From Ramlibacter henchirensis (lineage in GTDB: Bacteria > Pseudomonadota > Gammaproteobacteria > Burkholderiales > Burkholderiaceae_C): a stretch of DNA of 64,000 nt. The stretch is from positions 62,001 through 126,000 of the forward strand of contig NZ_SMLM01000001.1 in NCBI RefSeq assembly GCF_004682015.1, given 5' to 3'. Position numbers and translations under genes: made by a program. Shown piece by piece: positions 28,499 to 37,203 of this stretch. Position 1 is the first letter of the stretch; every line of letters starts with the position of its first letter. Below the pieces are notes generated by a model. It did no database searches and was not told the DNA's origin. It was given only the letters and a program-made list of their open reading frames with translations.

Positions 28499-29290
28499 CT
28501 AGAGTTGAACGAAGGCTTCGCCGATGCCATCGAAGCGCACCTGCACGGCATCGCCGGCACCGGCCGGCAACATGCCGCACCAGGTCCCGGTGGTCACGAC
28601 GCTGCCACGCCGCAGCGGCCGGCCGTCGCTCGTCGCGTGGCGCAGCCAGGCCGACAGCAGCCACGTGGGGTCCTGCAGCGAGTGCGTGCCGCGGAAGATG
28701 CGAGGTTCAGCGCTGCCGATGCTCACCCGGCAGACCTGCTCGTTCCAGTCACGCGGCTGCCAGGGTCGCCATTCGCCGAGGACAAGCGCGCCGTGCGATT
28801 GCAGGTCCGCAAGCTTCAGCAGCGCCGGTGCATCCAGCGCCTGCGCCCACCGCGAATCCACGATTTCGATCGAAACCGCCACGGCATCGATCAGCGAAAC
28901 GGCTTGCGCATGCGAGAGGCTGGCAGCCGCTTCCGCAGTGACATCGGCGCGCAGGCTCAGCGCGACCTCGGCCTCGATGAGGCGGAGGCGAAAAGGGTGG
29001 CTGCGTGCGTCGGCCGGGCTGGGCCACACCGCCGGCGGCAGCAGCTGCGCATGCGTCATTGCAGCAGTGCGCGAGGGACCGCCCGACTTCCAGAACGGCG
29101 AACTCGCGTTCGCGGCGCCGAGCTGCCCTGCGACCAGGCGCTGCACCTCGTAGGCGTCCTCCGGCGACTCCAGCAGCGGCGCCAGGGCCACGGCGTCCGC
29201 CGGCGGGCCGCCGCGCCTTGCGTCCAGCAGGGCGCTCGCGACGACCGCGGTCTTGGAGCGCACGTGCGTCTCAACCATCCGCCCGGACAT
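28499..29290 (-). CDS. 2-keto-4-pentenoate hydratase / fumarylacetoacetase-like protein
   Basis: A 263-residue protein of the FAH/hydratase-decarboxylase superfamily that usually hydrates 2-oxo-pent-4-enoates or decarboxylates oxalocrotonates. It has RLIEAEVALSLRADV (metal-binding E-x-E), AVSIEIVDSRW, ADLQSHGALVLGEW and GSVVTTGTWCGMLPAGAGD. The ATG at 29290 follows AAGGA by 6 bp and overlaps the tctC stop by 20 bp. An internal ATG at 29278 is possible. The substrate cannot be read; the catabolic operon suggests an organic acid. Confidence 0.85.
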   Translation of the reverse strand: MSGRMVETHVRSKTAVVASALLDARRGGPPADAVALAPLLESPEDAYEVQRLVAGQLGAANASSPFWKSGGPSRTAAMTHAQLLPPAVWPSPADARSHPFRLRLIEAEVALSLRADVTAEAAASLSHAQAVSLIDAVAVSIEIVDSRWAQALDAPALLKLADLQSHGALVLGEWRPWQPRDWNEQVCRVSIGSAEPRIFRGTHSLQDPTWLLSAWLRHATSDGRPLRRGSVVTTGTWCGMLPAGAGDAVQVRFDGIGEAFVQL

Positions 29291-30248
29291 TGGCTTCCTT
29301 CGCGACCTTCGCCCATTTGGCGATCTCGGAGCGCATGAGTTCGGCGAACCGCTGCGTCGAGCCGCCGCCGTCCTCCACGCCGAAGCCGTCGAACCGCTCG
29401 CGCACGTCGGGCATCGCCAGCACGGTCTGGATGTCCTGGTTCATCTTCTGCGCGATGGCCGCCGGCAGCTTGCCGGGCCCGGAGATGCCGTACCAGTTGA
29501 AGGTCTCGAAATCGGCGAAGCCCTGCTCCTGCATCGTCGGGACGTCCGGATAGGCCTTGACGCGCTTGGCGCGGGTCTGCGCGATGGCGATCGCGCGGCC
29601 CGACTTCACGTGCGGCGTGGCGGCCGTCATGGTCTCGAAGCTGTAGTTGATCTGGCCGCCGATCAGGTCCGTCAGCAGCGGGCCGCTGCCCTTGTACGGC
29701 ACGTGCAGGGCGTCGACCTTGGCACGCAGCTTGAACAGCTCCAGCGCGAAGTGCTGCGCCGTGCCCGGGCCGGCGGAGCCGAAGGTGACCCTGCCGGGCT
29801 GCGCCTTGCACAGCTCCACGATGTCCTTCACCGTCTTCGCACGCTGCTGCGTGCCGGCGATCAACAGGTTGGGCGTGAGGCCCAGCAGCGCCACCGGCAC
29901 GAAGTCGCGCTCGGGGTGGTAGCGCAGCTTGGGCAGCACCGCCGGTGCGAGCGCGTGGCTGTTGATCGTGGTGAGCAGCAGGGTGGTGCCGTCGCTCGCC
30001 TGCTGCGCGACGTATTCGGCGGCCAGCGTTCCCGACGCACCCGCCTTGTTCTCGATCACCACCGGTTGCTTCCAGATCTCGCCCAGCTTCTGGCCCACCA
30101 CGCGGGCCAGCGCGTCGGCGCCGCCGCCGGGCGGGAAGCCCACCACGATCCTGATCGGCCCGCTCGGCCAGGCCTGCGCTCGCAGCGCAGGAGTTGCGGC
30201 AAGAACGGCGGCGGCTGTTCCCGCCTGCAGCAGAAGGCGTCTTTGCAT
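29271..30248 (-). CDS. Bug-family (TctC) solute-binding protein
   Basis: A 325-residue periplasmic binding protein with a signal peptide (MQRRLLLQAGTAAAVLAA, cleavage near ALRAQA) and the Bug signature WPSGPIRIVVGFPPGGGADA. KTVKDIVELC, SAGPGTAQHFALELF and VPYKGSGPLLTDLIGGQINY follow. Bug proteins bind carboxylates for tripartite tricarboxylate transporters. No tctA or tctB is near, so it is an orphan, as is common in Burkholderiales. It lies inside the amidase/hydratase operon. Confidence 0.93.
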   Translation of the reverse strand: MQRRLLLQAGTAAAVLAATPALRAQAWPSGPIRIVVGFPPGGGADALARVVGQKLGEIWKQPVVIENKAGASGTLAAEYVAQQASDGTTLLLTTINSHALAPAVLPKLRYHPERDFVPVALLGLTPNLLIAGTQQRAKTVKDIVELCKAQPGRVTFGSAGPGTAQHFALELFKLRAKVDALHVPYKGSGPLLTDLIGGQINYSFETMTAATPHVKSGRAIAIAQTRAKRVKAYPDVPTMQEQGFADFETFNWYGISGPGKLPAAIAQKMNQDIQTVLAMPDVRERFDGFGVEDGGGSTQRFAELMRSEIAKWAKVAKEANVRADG

Positions 30249-30279
30249 GTTTGTCTCCTTTTGGATGGATGCTTGAATG

Positions 30280-31686
30280 TCAGAGGGCGGGCCAGCGGTC
30301 CGCCCAGGGATGCGCCGCCTCGTAGGCGGCGCCCAGGTCCAGCAGGGTGTCGTCGCTACCGTAGCGGCCCACCAGCTGCATGCCGATCGGAAGGCCCTCG
30401 CGCGAGGGCTCGCACGGCACGGCCAAGCCGGGCAGGCCGGCGGCGTTGACCCAGCCGGTGTAGACGGCGTGGCCGCGCGGACCGACTTCCTGGCCGGCGA
30501 TGTGCGTCGGATAGGCGTCTTCCGCCTTCCAGGGCAGCGCAGCCGCCGAGGGAAGCACGATCACGTCGATGTTGTCGAACAGGGCCAGGCTGTCGCGCCG
30601 CAGCTTCTTCACCTGTTCCAGGATCTGCCAGAGGCGGGTGGCCGGCAGCTGCCTGCCCTGTTCCGCCATGTCGAGGTACTTGGGCGAGGCCTGCGCCGCC
30701 CAGTCGGGATGGCGCTCGAACAGCTGCGCAAGGCCGACCTGCCCGATCTGCGGCCAGGCCTGCGCGTAGAAGTCCAGGTCCAGCGGGAGCGCGCCGGTCT
30801 CGACCCGGTGGCCGAGCGCGGCGAGCCGGCTCACCGCCTGGCCCACGCTGTCGGCGATCTGCGGATCGAGCGGCGCGGAACCGAAGCGCTCCACGTACAG
30901 GATGCGCAGCTGTGCCGAGGGCCGCGCCGGCGAACGCGCCTGTTCGGCGGCCAGCGAGGAACGGTCCACCGCCGCCGGACCGCGCATCACGTCGAACAGC
31001 ATGCGCGCGTCGGCGACCGTGCGGGTGAGCGGCCCGATCACCTCGAAGTCCAGCAGCAGGCTGGGCAGCACGTGCTCACGCGGCACCGCGGACAGCGAAG
31101 GCTTCAGGCCCACCAGGCCAGTGTGCGACGCCGGTCGGCGGATCGAGCCGCCGCCGTCCTGGCCGATGGCCAGCGGCGTGATGCCGGCCGCCACCGAGGC
31201 GACCGCGCCACCGCTGGAACCGCCAGGCGTGAGGTCCAGGTTCCAGGGATTTCGCGTGACGCCGAACACCGGGTTGGCGGTGTAACCCTCCAGCGCGAAC
31301 TCCGGCACGTTGGTCTTGCCGATCACGAGGGCCCCGGCCGCGCGGGCACGGGCGACCGAGAGTTCGTCCTGCCCGGTGGCGTGCGAGCGCAGGGCTGGGC
31401 AACCCCAGGTCGTCGGCAGGTCCTGCGTGTACAGGCTGTCCTTCACCGACAGCGGGATGCCGTCGAGGGCGGACAACGGCCGGCGACGCGCATGCCGAGC
31501 CGTGGAGACCTCCGCTTCCCGCAGGAAGTCCTGGTCGCGCCGTGCCACGACCGCGTTGATGCGCGGGTTCACCGCCTCCAGCCGTGCCAGGCAGGCCCGT
31601 GCCACGGCCAGGGGCGTCAGGCTCCCGTCGCGAAAGCCCGTTTGCATGTCGGCGGCGGACAGGCGCCAGAGATTGCGGTCTTCCAT
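30280..31686 (-). CDS. Amidase-signature family amidase
   Basis: A 468-residue amide hydrolase with the Ser-cisSer-Lys triad visible: Lys82 in LSVKDS, Ser157/158 in PGGSSGGAVAS and the nucleophile Ser181 in GQDGGGSIRRPAS. It has no signal peptide, so it is cytoplasmic. Next to a hydantoinase and with no N-carbamoyl amidohydrolase of the usual metal type here, it may hydrolyse the ring-opened carbamoyl or amide product (inference). It starts one base after the DctM stop. Confidence 0.92.
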   Translation of the reverse strand: MEDRNLWRLSAADMQTGFRDGSLTPLAVARACLARLEAVNPRINAVVARRDQDFLREAEVSTARHARRRPLSALDGIPLSVKDSLYTQDLPTTWGCPALRSHATGQDELSVARARAAGALVIGKTNVPEFALEGYTANPVFGVTRNPWNLDLTPGGSSGGAVASVAAGITPLAIGQDGGGSIRRPASHTGLVGLKPSLSAVPREHVLPSLLLDFEVIGPLTRTVADARMLFDVMRGPAAVDRSSLAAEQARSPARPSAQLRILYVERFGSAPLDPQIADSVGQAVSRLAALGHRVETGALPLDLDFYAQAWPQIGQVGLAQLFERHPDWAAQASPKYLDMAEQGRQLPATRLWQILEQVKKLRRDSLALFDNIDVIVLPSAAALPWKAEDAYPTHIAGQEVGPRGHAVYTGWVNAAGLPGLAVPCEPSREGLPIGMQLVGRYGSDDTLLDLGAAYEAAHPWADRWPAL

Positions 31687-31687
31687 C

Positions 31688-32980
31688 TCACATCCGCGAA
31701 GGCAGCCAGGTCACGATCTGCGGGAACGCGGTCAGCAGCAGGGTGAACAGGATCATGATCACGGCGTACGGCAGCGCACCCCAGATCGCGTCCTTGATGT
31801 CGCCCTTGTCCGGCCGGATCCCGTGCACCACGAACAGGTTCATGCCCACCGGCGGCGTGATCAGCCCGAGCTCGCACATGAGCACGATGAAGATGCCGAA
31901 CCAGATCGGGTCGATGCCCAGCGCCACCGCGATCGGGTAGGTGATCGGGATGGTCGCGACCTGCATCGAGAGCACGTCCATGAACATGCCCAGGACCAGG
32001 TAGAACAGGATCAGCGCCAGGATCAGGCCCGTCTTCGACAGCCCCAGGCCGGCCACCCACTTCGTCATCGCCTCGGCCACGCCCGTCAGGCTGATCGCCA
32101 GGTTCAGGATGAACGCCGCGGTGATGATCAGCAGGATCATGCCGCTGATGCGCGCGGTGGAGATGAAGCAGGTGCGCAGCAGCTCCAGGTTCAGCCGGCC
32201 GGAGTGCCAGGTGAACGCCAGGGCCGCCATCACGCCCAGGGCCGCGCTCTCGGCCGCGGTGGCGATGCCGAAGTACAGGCTTCCCATCACGATGCCGAAC
32301 ACCACCATCGGGGGCACCAGGTGGACGAGCGCGCGCAGTCGCTCGCCCAGCGGCACGTGCGCCTCGCGCTTGACGTCTCCGCTCATCACGGCCTGGATGT
32401 AGATCCACACCATGAACAAGCCGGTGAGCAGCAGGCCGGGGATGATGCCCGCGATGAACAGCTGGCCGATCGAGTTGTTCGTGAGCGACCCGTAGACGAT
32501 CATGTTGACCGAAGGCGGGATCAGGATGCCCAGCGTGCCGCCCGCCGCCAGCGAACCCAGCGAAGAACGCATCGAGTAGCCGCGCTTTTGCAGCGAGGGC
32601 AGCGCGACGGTGCCCACCGTCGCCGCCGTGGCCACCGAAGACCCCGAGGTCGCGGCGAACAGGGCGCAGCTGCCGATGTTCGTGTGCAGCAGGCCACCGG
32701 GCAGACGCCCGAGCCACGCCGACAACGCGATGTACATGCGATCGGCGATCCCCGACCGCAGCAGCAGCTCGCCCAGCAGCACGAACAGCGGGATGGACGT
32801 CAGCAGGTTCTCGTTCTGAACGCCCCAGACCACCGGGGCGATCGAGTCCATGAAGGGGGCGCCATACGCGGCGATGCCGCCGACGATGCCGATCACCGCC
32901 ATGGACACCGCGATGGGCATGCCCACCAGCATCATGCCCAGCATGGCGAGGAAGGCGAATCCGATCACCATCACGTTCAC
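31688..32980 (-). CDS. TRAP transporter large permease (DctM)
   Basis: A 430-residue inner-membrane protein with about 12 hydrophobic helices that forms the sodium-coupled transport channel of a TRAP system. Family features include GMPIAVSMAVIGIVGG near the start, FVLLGELLLRSGI, GSCALFAATSGSSVATAATV, GGTLGILIPPSVNMIVYG and LGLITPPVGMNLFVVHGI. It overlaps dctQ by 4 bp. Confidence 0.95.
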   Translation of the reverse strand: MNVMVIGFAFLAMLGMMLVGMPIAVSMAVIGIVGGIAAYGAPFMDSIAPVVWGVQNENLLTSIPLFVLLGELLLRSGIADRMYIALSAWLGRLPGGLLHTNIGSCALFAATSGSSVATAATVGTVALPSLQKRGYSMRSSLGSLAAGGTLGILIPPSVNMIVYGSLTNNSIGQLFIAGIIPGLLLTGLFMVWIYIQAVMSGDVKREAHVPLGERLRALVHLVPPMVVFGIVMGSLYFGIATAAESAALGVMAALAFTWHSGRLNLELLRTCFISTARISGMILLIITAAFILNLAISLTGVAEAMTKWVAGLGLSKTGLILALILFYLVLGMFMDVLSMQVATIPITYPIAVALGIDPIWFGIFIVLMCELGLITPPVGMNLFVVHGIRPDKGDIKDAIWGALPYAVIMILFTLLLTAFPQIVTWLPSRM

Positions 32981-33618
32981 GGCTTGTCTCCTTCGGCCCC
33001 CTGGCGCTGCACCAGGTCATCCAGTTCTTCCTTCAGCTCCTCCTTCGCGCTCTTCGGATGGAAGTCGCGGTTGAGGAGGTCGATGCGGCCGCCGAACAGC
33101 AGGGCGGTCGCGCGCAAGGCATAGACGAGGGCCAGCAAACCGAAGATCAGCAAGCCTCCATACCACACGCCCTGCGGAATGATCAGCGGAGTGGCCCAGG
33201 GCGTCTGCGCCGTGCTGCGGTATTGCAGCGTGTCGCCGATGACCTTGAACGCCACCCAGCTGATGAACAGCCCGAAGACGGCAAGCGAGACGATCGACAC
33301 CCAGTTCAGCACCGCCTGCACGCGCGGCGGGAACTTGTCGTGGAACACGTCCACGCGGATGTGCGCGCGGCCCATCAGGGCGAGGCTGAAGGCGATGGTG
33401 GAGCCCACCGCCAGCGCATAGCCGCCCAGTTCGTCGGCGCCCTGCAGCGAGATGTTGAACAGCTTGCGTGCAAGGGTCTCGACGGTGACCACCACCGCCA
33501 GCCCGATGAAGATCGTCCCGAAGACGGTGGCGAGCACCGTCTCGGTCCGGTCCCTCAGGCGGGCCAACCCGCCGGAGGCCGCGGCCTCCGGTGCCGGGGG
33601 CACCAGCATTTCGCTCAT
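32977..33618 (-). CDS. TRAP transporter small permease (DctQ)
   Basis: A 213-residue protein with four hydrophobic helices (VLATVFGTIFIGLAVVVTVE, ELGGYALAVGSTIAFSLALM, LNWVSIVSLAVFGLFISWVA and WYGGLLIFGLLALVYALRAT). AHIRVDVFHDKFPPR matches the loop of DctQ proteins. It has an unusually long acidic/basic C-terminal tail (KSAKEELKEELDDLVQRQG). I chose the ATG at 33618 (MSEMLVPPAP), just after the dctP stop. It pairs with the adjacent DctP and DctM. Confidence 0.92.
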   Translation of the reverse strand: MSEMLVPPAPEAAASGGLARLRDRTETVLATVFGTIFIGLAVVVTVETLARKLFNISLQGADELGGYALAVGSTIAFSLALMGRAHIRVDVFHDKFPPRVQAVLNWVSIVSLAVFGLFISWVAFKVIGDTLQYRSTAQTPWATPLIIPQGVWYGGLLIFGLLALVYALRATALLFGGRIDLLNRDFHPKSAKEELKEELDDLVQRQGAEGDKP

Positions 33619-33632
33619 GTTCGCAGCCGCTT

Positions 33633-34685
33633 TCACTTCAGCCCCAGCACCGGTGCGACGGTGGCGTTCCACTTCTGCGAGCAGCCCGGGTTGGACTTGT
33701 CGCACACCTCGGCCCAGACCGGCAGCGACACCTTCGTCACCGCGCCGCGCACCAGCTCCAGGTCGCCGGGGGTGACGGCCACGTTGGTGAGCTTGAACTT
33801 CTTGCCGGTGGTGCACGGGTCCTTGCCCGCATTGCAGTTCAGCGCATCCTGGAACAGTTCCTCGGAATACTTCCAGATCTCGTTGGTCAGTCCGTCGAAG
33901 GCGGTCTTCAGCTTGGCCTGCTGGTCGGGCTTGAGCTGGTTCCAGGCCTTGAGCGAGATCGCGTAGCCGTTCAGGGCCATCTGGAAGCCGACGGGCAGCT
34001 GGTGCGTGGTGACTTCGGGCCAGCCGGCGGAGTTGGCGGAGCTGGGTCCGGTGATGGCGCAGTCCACGACACCGAGCGACAGCGACTGGTGGGTGTCGGC
34101 AAAGGAGACGGGAACCGGGGTGCCGCCCACCATCTCGATGAACTTGGCCAGGTTCTGGTCGTAGACGCGGACCTTCATGCCCTTGACGTCGGCCAGCTTG
34201 GTGATCGGCTTCTTGCAGAAGAGGATCTGCGGACCGAAGGGCCAGACGCCGAGGAGCTTCACGTTGAACTGCTTCTGCAGGCGCTCGTCGATGGTGCTGA
34301 AGTACGCGTCGGCCACCTTCCGGCCGGTGGCGTAGTCGGGGGCGGCTCCCACCAGGTCCAGGCCCAGGATGGTCGGCTCGTCACGCGAGTTCTGCGAGAC
34401 GCGCAGCGAGACGATGTCGAACAGGCCGGCCTTCATGACGCGCAGCTGCTCGGTGTCCTTCACGCCGAGCGTGTCGATCGGCTTGTAGTCCACGTCGACC
34501 GGCAGCCCGGTGCGCTGGGCGAAGTTTTCGAAGAAGGGCTGTTCCTTGTTCTTCTGGATCAGGCCGGTGGCCAGCGGCTGGCCGATGGCCTTGAACTTGA
34601 TGCGGTCCTGCGCGAGCGCCGGCAGCATCAGGCCTGCGGCCATGGCGGCCGCGACGACGGTTTTGAGGGAAGGACGGAAGGTCAC
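33633..34685 (-). CDS. TRAP transporter substrate-binding protein (DctP)
   Basis: A 350-residue periplasmic binding protein with a signal peptide (VVAAAMAAGLMLPALAQ). It shows the DctP pattern GQPLATGLIQKNKEQPFFEN, LQKQFNVKLLGVWPFGPQIL, LADVKGMKVRVYDQNLAKFI (with the ligand-carboxylate Arg) and GVVDCAITGPSSANSAGWPE. Several cysteines (FCKK, LNCNAGKDPC, CDKSNPGC) could form disulfides. The start is GTG 34685 with AGGAG 6 bp upstream; an ATG at 34763 would lie inside the preceding gene. The cargo is presumably a hydantoin or amide, from context. Confidence 0.93.
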   Translation of the reverse strand: MTFRPSLKTVVAAAMAAGLMLPALAQDRIKFKAIGQPLATGLIQKNKEQPFFENFAQRTGLPVDVDYKPIDTLGVKDTEQLRVMKAGLFDIVSLRVSQNSRDEPTILGLDLVGAAPDYATGRKVADAYFSTIDERLQKQFNVKLLGVWPFGPQILFCKKPITKLADVKGMKVRVYDQNLAKFIEMVGGTPVPVSFADTHQSLSLGVVDCAITGPSSANSAGWPEVTTHQLPVGFQMALNGYAISLKAWNQLKPDQQAKLKTAFDGLTNEIWKYSEELFQDALNCNAGKDPCTTGKKFKLTNVAVTPGDLELVRGAVTKVSLPVWAEVCDKSNPGCSQKWNATVAPVLGLK

Positions 34686-34713
34686 GGGTGGCTCCTTTGG
34701 TGGCGAGGAAGGT

Positions 34714-35460
34714 TCAGCGAGAGGAATCGAGCAGCCGCGCGATGGCATCGGGCAGGCCGGCATGGGGTTTGGCGGGTGGCATGGCGAAGCTGCCGCGCAG
34801 CGCGCGGCCTGGCTTGAGCGCCGCGAGGGTTTCGGCGTGGCGCACGGCGCTGGAGACGCCGTCGACGACGGGGACGGGCAACTGGCCGTGCAGGGAGCGG
34901 GCCAGTCCCGCGAGCGGCGCGCCGGCCAGGATGATCACTTCGGCGCCGTCCTCGGCGACGGCGCGTTCGGCCAGCGCCTTCAGCGCCTGCGCATGTTCCT
35001 GCTGCACGCCGCCGATGGCGGAGATCGGGCGGTCCAGCGCACGGATGCTGGCCAGCCGCGGACCGAAGCCGCAGGCCTCGACCACTTCGCGGTACCAGGC
35101 CTGGATGCGCTGCGAGATCGCGATGATGGAGATGCGGTGGCCCAGCAGGTGGGCGCTGGCGAGCGCCGCTTCCGTCATGCCCGTCACGGGGACCGGCATG
35201 ACCTCGCGCAGACCGCCGAGCCCCGGGTCGCCGAAGGCGGCGACCACGATGGCGTCGGCCCGCGCGCAGTGCTCCGCCGCCAGCTGCGCGGCGGCGTACG
35301 CCCCGATCAGCGCCTCGAAGCGGGTCTCGATGTAGGCGACGCCGAAGCGCGCGGTCAGCACCTCGACCTGCGTTCCGGGCGACGCGCTGCGCTGCGCCTC
35401 GGCGCGGATCAGGTCCGACACGCTGTCGGAGATGTTCGGGTTGATCAGCAACACGCGCAT
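34714..35460 (-). CDS. Asp/Glu/hydantoin racemase-fold protein lacking both cysteines
   Basis: A 248-residue member of the Asp/Glu-hydantoin racemase superfamily (INPNISDSVSDLI at the start, FGDPGLGGLRE, TGMTEAAL). Hydantoin racemases use two cysteines near 76 and 181. Here those positions read AAFGDPG (Ala75) and ILAGAPLAG (Gly180). The only cysteines, Cys65 and Cys130, are elsewhere. It may therefore not racemise by the two-base thiol mechanism. It sits 10 bp downstream of the hydantoinase gene, so it presumably acts on the same substrate. Confidence 0.85.
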   Translation of the reverse strand: MRVLLINPNISDSVSDLIRAEAQRSASPGTQVEVLTARFGVAYIETRFEALIGAYAAAQLAAEHCARADAIVVAAFGDPGLGGLREVMPVPVTGMTEAALASAHLLGHRISIIAISQRIQAWYREVVEACGFGPRLASIRALDRPISAIGGVQQEHAQALKALAERAVAEDGAEVIILAGAPLAGLARSLHGQLPVPVVDGVSSAVRHAETLAALKPGRALRGSFAMPPAKPHAGLPDAIARLLDSSR

Positions 35461-35470
35461 GGCCGTCTCC

Positions 35471-36895
35471 TCAGCCGCGCCTCGGGAGCAGCGAAGGCCT
35501 GCCGCAAGGCAGGAACTTGCCGCGGCCGGCCTTGCCGGTGAAGCTCGTGCCGTCCCACACGACTTCGCCGCGCGACAACGTGAGCCCGGGCCAGGCCCTC
35601 AGCTTCATGCCCTCATAGGGCGTGTAGTCGACCGCGTGGTGCAGCTTCCCGTTGTCCACCGTGACCTCGCGCTCGTCCCAGATCACCAGGTCTGCATCGC
35701 TGCCCACGGCGATGGTTCCCTTCCGCGGATGCAGGCCGTACGCCTTGGCGGGATTGGTGGCGGTGAGCTCCACGAACTTCTGCAGCGTGATCCGGCCACC
35801 CAGCACGCCCTCGGAATAGAGCAGCGGCAGGCGCGTCTCCAGTCCCGGGATGCCGTTGGGGATGTGGCGGAACGGCACTTCCTGGCCGCCGATCTTCTTG
35901 CCTTGGGCATCTTCGTAGCGGAACGGCGCGTGGTCGGAGGAGAACACCGTGAACAGCCCGTCCGTGAGCCCTTCCCAGATGCGCTGCTGATTGGCCCTGT
36001 CGCGCGGCGGCGGGCTGCAGACGCAGCGCGCACCAAGATAGCTGTCGTCGATACCGAGATCCTCCGCGGTGAGGAACAGGTACTGCGGGCAGGTCTCCGC
36101 GAAGATCGACAGGCCGTGGCTGCGCGCCCACCGGATCTGCTCGATCGCCTCGCGACCCGACACGTGCACGATGAGGATCGGGACGTCCACCAGCTCGGAC
36201 AGCGCGATCGCGCGATGCGTGGCCTCGCGCTCCACCAGCATCGGCCGCGCGTGCGCGTGCCAGCGCGGCGCCGTGCGGCCGGCCGCTTCCAGCCGCTTGG
36301 TCAGCCACTCGATGCAGTCGGCGTTCTCCGCATGGACCATGGCGAGCGCACCGTGGGTGCGCGCGACGTCCAGCACGTCCAGGATCTGCGCATCGTCCAG
36401 CTTCAGGTCGTCGTAGGTCATGTAGACCTTGAACGAGGTGTAGCCCTCCCCGATCAGCCCCGGCAATTCGTTCGACACCACCTCAGGCGTGGGGTCGCTC
36501 ACGATCAGGTGGAAGGCGTAGTCGATGCAGGCCTTGCCTTCGGCGCGGCCGTGGTAGTCGGCCACGGCGGCGCGCAGCGACTGGCCCTTCATCTGGGCCG
36601 CGAACGGGATGATGGTCGTGGTGCCGCCGCAGGCGGCCGAGCGGCTGCCCGTGGCGAAGTCGTCGGCCATCCTGGCCGGCCCTTCCATCGGCTGGTCCAG
36701 GTGGCAATGGGCGTCGACGCCCCCGGGCGTCACCGTGCGGCCGGCCGCGTCGATCTCCCGCGCACCCGCGGGCAGCTCCTGGCCCAGCAGGGCGATCCGG
36801 CCGTCGCGGATGCCGACGTCGCAGTCGAACGTGTCGCTCGCAGTTGCGACGCGGGCATTGCGGATCACGAGGTCCAGCTTGCTGCGCTCAGCCAT
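35471..36895 (-). CDS. Dihydropyrimidinase / D-hydantoinase
   Basis: A 474-residue cyclic amidohydrolase that opens hydantoin or dihydropyrimidine rings to N-carbamoyl amino acids. Zinc ligands are visible: HCH in GGVDAHCHLDQP near 62, the carbamylated Lys in TSFKVYMTY near 159, His in AMVHAEN, His in LIVHVSGRE and Asp in FSSDHAPF near 322. AAGGGG lies 6 bp before the ATG. It is the first gene of the long leftward operon. The true substrate (hydantoin, dihydropyrimidine or related imide) cannot be set from sequence. Confidence 0.93.
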   Translation of the reverse strand: MAERSKLDLVIRNARVATASDTFDCDVGIRDGRIALLGQELPAGAREIDAAGRTVTPGGVDAHCHLDQPMEGPARMADDFATGSRSAACGGTTTIIPFAAQMKGQSLRAAVADYHGRAEGKACIDYAFHLIVSDPTPEVVSNELPGLIGEGYTSFKVYMTYDDLKLDDAQILDVLDVARTHGALAMVHAENADCIEWLTKRLEAAGRTAPRWHAHARPMLVEREATHRAIALSELVDVPILIVHVSGREAIEQIRWARSHGLSIFAETCPQYLFLTAEDLGIDDSYLGARCVCSPPPRDRANQQRIWEGLTDGLFTVFSSDHAPFRYEDAQGKKIGGQEVPFRHIPNGIPGLETRLPLLYSEGVLGGRITLQKFVELTATNPAKAYGLHPRKGTIAVGSDADLVIWDEREVTVDNGKLHHAVDYTPYEGMKLRAWPGLTLSRGEVVWDGTSFTGKAGRGKFLPCGRPSLLPRRG

Positions 36896-36955
36896 GCCGG
36901 CCCCTTTGTTGCACCGGCTTGGTGCTGCAAAGACGCCAAGAAAGTGCAGACACGG

Positions 36956-36965
36956 TTGTCGACAA
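36956..36965. promoter_or_regulatory. Candidate GntR operator, box 1
   Basis: Perfect palindrome TTGTCGACAA, 61 bp upstream of the hydantoinase start. Confidence 0.5.
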
Positions 36966-37120
36966 AACGACGCCGATCGAAAAGAGTGCGAGGGGAGAGT
37001 GCATACGGAAGGTTCCAGGGTTGAGGCAAGATTCAGGCCTTCGCCCCGGCGCGATGAGAGCGAGTTCAGGTAGCCGCACTATCGTCCAGGGCGAGCATGG
37101 CGGCACTGGTGTTTACACTA

Positions 37121-37130
37121 GTGTCGACAA
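37121..37130. promoter_or_regulatory. Candidate GntR operator, box 2
   Basis: GTGTCGACAA, overlapping the palindrome ACACTAGTGT, 73 bp upstream of the decarboxylase-like gene. It shares TGTCGACAAAAC with box 1. Confidence 0.5.
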
Positions 37131-37203
37131 AACTGACCTGAATTGATGGAATCGCCGCAGGCCCATCGCGCATACTCAGGCCCGGAAACTTTCGAAGGAA
37201 CCC

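Larger units (their letters stand above)
36896..37203. promoter_or_regulatory. Divergent intergenic region with two GTCGACAA boxes
   Basis: A 308-bp gap between hydantoinase (left) and the decarboxylase-like gene (right). It holds TTGTCGACAA (36956-36965, perfect palindrome) and GTGTCGACAA (37121-37130). Both sit in the longer common string TGTCGACAAAAC, and the second is preceded by the palindrome ACACTAGTGT (37115-37124). The form nTGTnnACAn fits GntR-family operators, and a GntR regulator is encoded just downstream. The region is visibly less GC-rich than its surroundings. I see no coding frame in it. Confidence 0.6.
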
